The notes under the pieces: generated by a model
The model's database searches: none
Told to the model about the DNA's origin: nothing
Seen by the model: only the letters and a program-made list of their open reading frames with translations
In this document: in pieces, positions 59,633-64,000 of the stretch
How positions within the stretch are numbered: the first letter of the stretch is position 1
Layout of the letters: each line of letters starts with the position of its first letter
Program-made: the position numbers and the translations under genes
Source: GCA-958296115 sp965261325
Lineage (GTDB): Bacteria > Chloroflexota > Dehalococcoidia > Lucifugimonadales > CAJWER01
Assembly (NCBI GenBank): GCA_965261325.1
Contig: CBDHCU010000007.1
Span: forward strand, 372,001-436,000
Reading direction: 5' to 3'
DNA length: 64,000 nucleotides

Positions 59633-61618
59633 CTAGCGGCCCGCCTTCGCCAGGCCCACGAAGAAGTCCAGGGACTCCGGGTTGCTCATCGCGTCCATGC
59701 TGATAGCCTGCGACGGAGGCTCGCCGGACAGGACCCGCTTGACCGGCACCTCCAGCTTCTTGCCGTTCAGCGTCTTGGGCACCGAGTCGATGCTGTATAT
59801 CTCGTCCGCCGCGTGGCGGGGAGACAGGTCCGAGCGCAGACGCCGCGTGATTGCCGAGCGCAGCCCGTCGTCGAGCTCGACCCCCTCCCGCAGCACGACG
59901 AATAGAAGCAGCCGCCCGCCTCCCTCGACGCCGCCCGTGTCCACCACCAGGCTGTCGACCACCTCGTCCATCCCCTCGACAATCCTGTAGAATTCGCTTG
60001 TCCCCATCCGTACGCCGCCCCTGTTCAGCGTCGAGTCGGACCGCCCATAGATCACGCACGTCCCGCGCTCAGTGACCTTGACCCAGTCGCCGTGCCTCCA
60101 CACGCCAGGGAACACGCTGAAGTAGCTCTCATGGTACCGGCGGCCCCCGTCGTCGTTCCAGAAGCAGACGGGCATGGACGGCATGGGGCGGGTGATGACC
60201 AGCTCGCCGACCTCGTCGACCAAGGGCAGCCCGTCCGCGTCGTACGCCTCGACGCTCGCGCCCAGGCAGCGGCACTGGATCTCACCCGCGTGCACCGGAA
60301 GGAGGTCGCAAGAGCCGACGAACCCCGTACACAGGTCCGTGCCCCCGCTGAACGACCCGAGCAGCAGGTCGTCGCCCACCTTGTCGTACACCCACTCGAA
60401 CCCCTCGGGTGACAGCGGCGACCCCGTCGACCCTATGCTCTTGATCCTCGACGTGTCGAAATCGCGGCCGGGCTCTACACCAGCCTTCATGCAGGCGTAT
60501 ATGAAGGGGGCGGCGGTCCCGAAGTAGGTCACTCCCGCCTCCTCCGCGAACCTCCAGAGTGCATTCATGTCGGGATATGACGGGTCTCCGTCGTACAGCA
60601 CCGCCGTCTCCCCGTGCAGCAGCCCGCCAACCAGGAAATTCCACATCATCCAGCCGGTCGTCGTGAACCAGAAAAAGCGGTCGCCCTGCCCTATCTCGAT
60701 GTGCAGGGACAGCACCTTCAGGTGCTCGAGCAGTATGCCCCCGTGCCCCTGGACTATCGGCTTGGGCAGGCCCGTCGTCCCGGAGGAGTAGAGCACCCAG
60801 AGGGGATGATCGAACGGCACGCGCTCGAAAGTCAGGTCTCCCGGCTCCGACTCCAGCTCCCGCCACAACATCGTCGAGTCCAGGGGTTCCAGGTCGGGGC
60901 CGCCCGACAGGTATGGAAGGACCACCGTTCGCTCCAGCCCCGGCAGGCTGGCCTGGATCTCGGACACGGCGTCGAGCCGCGGGAAGGCCCGACCGCCGTA
61001 CCTGTATCCGTCCACGGCCAGCAGCACCTTCGGCTCGATCTGGCGGAACCGGTCGACGATGCTCGTGACGCCGAACTCGGGCGAGCATGCCGACCAGACG
61101 GCTCCCAGGCTGGATGCGGCAAGGAACGCGATGACCGTCTCGGGGATGTTCGGCATGAGCGCGGCCACGCGGTCTCCCCTACCCACGCCCAGCCGGCGCA
61201 GACCCGCGGCCACCGACCCTACCCTATCGTGCAGCTCCCGGTACGACACCGACGACACCGGACCCGACTCGGACCCCGCGATCAACGCCGGGTGGTCGTC
61301 CCTCCTCCTCAGCGAGTGCTCGGCGTAGTTCACCTCCGCGCCCTCGAACCACCGTGCGCCCGGCATCCCGCGGTCATCGAGCGCCCTCTCGTATGGCGAG
61401 CCTGACACGACGCCGAAGTAGTCCCAGATCGACGCCCAGAATCCCTCCAGGTCGTCGACGGACCACTGCCACAGGTCGTCGTAGCCGTCGAAGCGCAGGC
61501 CCTTCTCGGCAGCGAGCCAGGCCATGTAGCGGTTGATGTTGGAACCGGCCCTACGCTCCTCCGACGGCTCCCACAGCAGGTCGCCGTCCCGTATCGGCCC
61601 AAGGTTCTGTCGTGGCAT
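59633..61618 (-). CDS. Acetoacetate-CoA ligase
   Basis: A 661-residue adenylate-forming enzyme. The N-terminus has SNINRYMAWLAAEKGLRFDG and WFEGAEVNYAEHSLRR, typical of acetoacetyl-CoA synthetases. The AMP-binding motif is LYSSGTTGLPKPIVQGHGG (about residue 276), then WTTTGWMMW-like FFWFTTTGWMMWNF, and the C-terminal lysine in SVPKTLNGKKLEVPVKR. It activates acetoacetate with ATP and CoA for ketone-body or polyester use. Length is normal, ATG at 61618. The NAD epimerase gene is 36 nt upstream on the same strand. Confidence 0.92.
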   Translation of the reverse strand: MPRQNLGPIRDGDLLWEPSEERRAGSNINRYMAWLAAEKGLRFDGYDDLWQWSVDDLEGFWASIWDYFGVVSGSPYERALDDRGMPGARWFEGAEVNYAEHSLRRRDDHPALIAGSESGPVSSVSYRELHDRVGSVAAGLRRLGVGRGDRVAALMPNIPETVIAFLAASSLGAVWSACSPEFGVTSIVDRFRQIEPKVLLAVDGYRYGGRAFPRLDAVSEIQASLPGLERTVVLPYLSGGPDLEPLDSTMLWRELESEPGDLTFERVPFDHPLWVLYSSGTTGLPKPIVQGHGGILLEHLKVLSLHIEIGQGDRFFWFTTTGWMMWNFLVGGLLHGETAVLYDGDPSYPDMNALWRFAEEAGVTYFGTAAPFIYACMKAGVEPGRDFDTSRIKSIGSTGSPLSPEGFEWVYDKVGDDLLLGSFSGGTDLCTGFVGSCDLLPVHAGEIQCRCLGASVEAYDADGLPLVDEVGELVITRPMPSMPVCFWNDDGGRRYHESYFSVFPGVWRHGDWVKVTERGTCVIYGRSDSTLNRGGVRMGTSEFYRIVEGMDEVVDSLVVDTGGVEGGGRLLLFVVLREGVELDDGLRSAITRRLRSDLSPRHAADEIYSIDSVPKTLNGKKLEVPVKRVLSGEPPSQAISMDAMSNPESLDFFVGLAKAGR

Positions 61619-61654
61619 ATGCCCGAAAGCCTCCGCTCTACCTCACGGGGAGTG

Positions 61655-62425
61655 TCACGTCATCGCGTCGAACTCGGCGCGGTAGGTCTCCGCGTTGTCC
61701 TTTGGCACGTAGCCGACGCGCTGGCGGGCGTGCTCGATGTCCCAGAACCGCCAGGTGTTGCCCGATACGCCGTAGAAGATCTCGAACCCCAGCGACCCGG
61801 CGTCCAGCGACTTTTGCACGAGCTGGGCCAGGTCCCCGTAGGAGCACCACGTCGCGAAGGCGCGGACGCTGCCGAGGGGGTTGTTGCCCCTGGCGAAGGT
61901 CCCGATCCTGAGGCACGCGAACTCTATCCCGTACTCCTCGAAGTAGTAGCGCCCGAGCGACTCCCCGTATTGCTTGGCGACGCCGTAGTAGCCGTCGGGG
62001 CGGATCGGCATGCGGTGGTCCACCCGCTGGAAGGCGCCGGGCGCAAGCCCCTCGTAGCGGCCTGCGACTATGGCAGAGTAGGGATGGTCGCGCTCGTACA
62101 TGCCGGTCACGTGGTTCGAGCTGGCGAACACAATCCGGCCCACGCCCGCCTGCTTCGCCGCCTCGAACACGTTGTAGGTCCCGACGATGTTGTTGCCGAT
62201 GACGCGGTCCCACGGCGCGCTGGACGAGGGGTCCGCGGCCAGGTGAATGACGGCGTCGGCGCCGTCGAAGGCCGGGCGGATCGACGAGAGGTCGGAGACG
62301 TCGCCTATGGCGGAGTCGGACCCCTCCACTGGCCGCGCGTCGACCCCGCGAAGCTCGTGGCCGATCAGTGACCCCCTCAGCACGCCCCCAATCAGCCCGG
62401 CCGCCCCCGTTATCAGCACTCTCAT
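61655..62425 (-). CDS. NAD-dependent epimerase/dehydratase (extended SDR)
   Basis: A 256-residue protein with the Rossmann motif MRVLITGAAGLIGGVLRG, AVIHLAADPSSSAPW, and the catalytic YYGVAKQYGE (about residue 145). It resembles uronate-dehydrogenase-like extended SDRs, which oxidise sugar acids; the substrate is not certain. Probably co-transcribed with the ligase gene. It is intact. Confidence 0.85.
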   Translation of the reverse strand: MRVLITGAAGLIGGVLRGSLIGHELRGVDARPVEGSDSAIGDVSDLSSIRPAFDGADAVIHLAADPSSSAPWDRVIGNNIVGTYNVFEAAKQAGVGRIVFASSNHVTGMYERDHPYSAIVAGRYEGLAPGAFQRVDHRMPIRPDGYYGVAKQYGESLGRYYFEEYGIEFACLRIGTFARGNNPLGSVRAFATWCSYGDLAQLVQKSLDAGSLGFEIFYGVSGNTWRFWDIEHARQRVGYVPKDNAETYRAEFDAMT

Positions 62426-62609
62426 CGCGCCGTCTCCTCCGCGAACCTGGTTCGACGCGCCATTTTAATCACGTCAGGCTCATGCGGGCAAGGCGACATA
62501 CCGCGCCTCCGGAGAGGGAACTTTGGAAGCGCCGGGCTGATTGAACATGCGACACGCTCCCGCTAAAATACCAGCGGTCGGAATTCGCAATCTCCCGTGG
62601 AGGTCCTCC

Positions 62610-63131
62610 TTGGCAAGGCCCCTCAAGAACCTGCCCCGCAAAGCGGCGCTTCCACTTGTTGCCGCCGTCTTGCTGATCATCCTGGCTGGCTGTGGAGCGT
62701 CCTCCGTCACCAGCCCCATCTCCTTCCCCGATTCCCCTCCGCCGCCTGGGCCTGCTCCCGCCAACCTTGTGGCCCTGAGCATGGCTTCCTACGTAACGGG
62801 TGACGCGGCCCCAATCGTCGAGGCGACGCTGGCGCCCCCTGACCCCGAGGGCACGCAGGTCGACGTGAGGCTCAGGGACGAGGCGGGCAGCGGGAGCTAC
62901 CTGTTCGACCCCGGGGAGCTGACCTTCAACGTCGGCGACTCCATCAACTTCGTGATCGAGTCCGAGACCGAGTTCCACACCTTCACGGTCGAGGAGCTGG
63001 GGATCGACGCCGCGTCCGACGCGGGCGATCCTGTTGCGTTCAACTTCAAGTTCGACCGCGCAGGGACGTTCCAGCTCATCTGCATCCCGCACGAGTCCCA
63101 GGGCATGGTCGGCGCCATCACCGTCCAGTAG
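62610..63131 (+). CDS. Cupredoxin-like lipoprotein
   Basis: A 173-residue protein. The TTG at 62610, preceded by GTGGAGG, gives a short basic N-terminus, a hydrophobic core and the lipobox ILAGC. The C-terminal 110 residues are a plastocyanin-like fold with copper ligands visible: His in EFHTFTVEE, then Cys, His and Met in CIPHESQGMVG. It is probably an electron carrier on the outer face of the membrane. An earlier in-frame TTG at 62541 is less likely. The MetE-like gene follows 9 nt later. Confidence 0.85.
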   Translation: MARPLKNLPRKAALPLVAAVLLIILAGCGASSVTSPISFPDSPPPPGPAPANLVALSMASYVTGDAAPIVEATLAPPDPEGTQVDVRLRDEAGSGSYLFDPGELTFNVGDSINFVIESETEFHTFTVEELGIDAASDAGDPVAFNFKFDRAGTFQLICIPHESQGMVGAITVQ

Positions 63132-63140
63132 GGGACCTCC

Positions 63141-64000
63141 ATGCGAGCCACGTATAGAGACTTCGGCGACGACCCCTTTCCCACACTGGTCGTCGGGAGT
63201 CTGCCGAGGCCCCTGTGGGTGCGCGACCTGATCGAGGACCGCAAGGCCGGCCGCATTGCCCCCGACGAAGTCGGCGCGATGCTCGACCACGCCATCCCGT
63301 CGGCCATCAGGATGCAGGAGCAGGCGGGGCTGGACTACGTCTCCGACGGCGAATGGCGCCGGGAGAGCTACGTCAAGGTCTTCGCCGAGGCCGTCGACGG
63401 GTTCGAGCACGACCTGCTGATGGCCGGCACGGGCGGCAGGACTCCGGTCCTGACGTACCCGGCCGTCGTACGCAGGATGGAGCAGAGGCGCTCGCTCGCT
63501 GGCGGCGAGGCGGAGTTCCTGCGCCGGCATACAGCGTCCAGGACCATCGTGGCGATTCCGTCGCCCTACACCACGGGATGCAGGCTGTGGAGCGCCGAGC
63601 ACTCATCCGGCGCATATGCGACCCGCGATGAGTTCATGGACGCCTGCATCCCCATCATCAGGGAAGAGGCGCAGCTCCTTGCCAGCCTCGGCGTCGACGC
63701 CATACAGATCGACGAGCCGTGGCTCGCGCTGCTAGTCGACCCGGACTTCCGGAAGCGCGACGGCGTCACCGACATCGACCGAGAGATCGAGCTGTCAGTC
63801 AAGTGCGTCAACGAGGTCGCGGATGCCGTGGAGGGTGTGCCCATCAGCGTCCACCTATGCCACGCCCACTTCGCCCGGAAGCACGGCGCCTCCGGCCCCT
63901 ACGACATCATCATGGGTGCGCTGGGCGAGATGCGGGTGGAGCGCTTCGCGATGGAGTTCGCCACGCCCGCCGCCGGCGGCATAGGCGTCCTGAAGGACTT
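63141..64000 (+). CDS. MetE-like cobalamin-independent methyltransferase (partial)
   Basis: The first 286 residues, cut by the window end. It has VVGSLPRPLWVRDLIEDR, YVSDGEWRRESYVKVF, and VDAIQIDEPWLALL, the DEP motif of the catalytic barrel in the MetE C-terminal/COG0620 family, plus VHLCHAHF with His and Cys that may bind zinc. Such short homologues transfer methyl groups in methionine or related metabolism; the exact substrate is unknown. ATG follows GGGGACC. Confidence 0.85.
   Translation, partial: MRATYRDFGDDPFPTLVVGSLPRPLWVRDLIEDRKAGRIAPDEVGAMLDHAIPSAIRMQEQAGLDYVSDGEWRRESYVKVFAEAVDGFEHDLLMAGTGGRTPVLTYPAVVRRMEQRRSLAGGEAEFLRRHTASRTIVAIPSPYTTGCRLWSAEHSSGAYATRDEFMDACIPIIREEAQLLASLGVDAIQIDEPWLALLVDPDFRKRDGVTDIDREIELSVKCVNEVADAVEGVPISVHLCHAHFARKHGASGPYDIIMGALGEMRVERFAMEFATPAAGGIGVLKD

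Overview
The window is GC-rich bacterial DNA with short intergenic gaps and frequent GTG/TTG starts. The chromosomal part encodes several secreted or lipid-anchored proteins with long Pro/Thr-rich linkers, plus SDR and MDR oxidoreductases, a phosphotriesterase-family hydrolase, a BNR-repeat protein, gamma-glutamyltransferase and acetoacetyl-CoA ligase. This mix suggests a Chloroflexota bacterium, perhaps Dehalococcoidia/SAR202-like. That assignment is inference: there is no rRNA or universal marker gene here.

Region 1 (1-5548) is the distal part of a type I restriction-modification operon. HicB/HicA-type genes, hsdS, a DUF433/DUF5615 antitoxin-toxin pair and hsdR follow each other with overlapping start and stop codons. 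No hsdM is visible; it probably lies to the left. Region 2 (5549-13333) holds regulators and nucleic-acid enzymes: HTH proteins, a TPR protein, a Snf2-type helicase, a protein with four HTH units, and a 1.1 kb gene-free stretch rich in repeats and stable hairpins. Region 3 (13334-25548) is a conjugation-type operon: a secreted protein, VirB6-like, two VirB2-like proteins, a PrgI/VirB3-like fusion, VirB4, a VirD4/HerA-like ATPase, a replication-relaxation family protein and small HTH proteins. Region 4 (25550-31495) has cargo genes (PP-loop sulfotransfer-like enzyme, RusA resolvase, a PD-(D/E)XK-like protein, a membrane protein) and ends with an RHH regulator and a large serine integrase. Together regions 1-4 look like most of an integrative conjugative element whose right end is close to 31.5 kb; its left end was not found.

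Region 5 (31.5-64 kb) is chromosome-like with accessory debris: a broken brnT beside an intact brnA, a frameshifted hicA, broken dehydrogenase and methyltransferase genes, a membrane-anchored nucleotidyltransferase with a partner gene, an HtrA-like protease, tandem Pro/Thr-rich surface proteins, and many palindromic intergenic repeats (MITE-like elements with 3-bp TAA/TTA duplications, nested insertions, and a six-unit 80-bp array between 82-bp direct repeats).

The most striking observation is at 46823-48400 on the minus strand. One 525-residue reading frame encodes a lipoprotein with two thioredoxin domains. Each domain has an in-frame TGA exactly where the first Cys of the WCxxC redox motif should be. 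Both TGAs are followed, 10 nt later, by the same 6-bp hairpin with a GU-containing loop, which fits a bacterial SECIS element. I read this as a double selenocysteine (UxxC/UxxC) thioredoxin-like selenoprotein.
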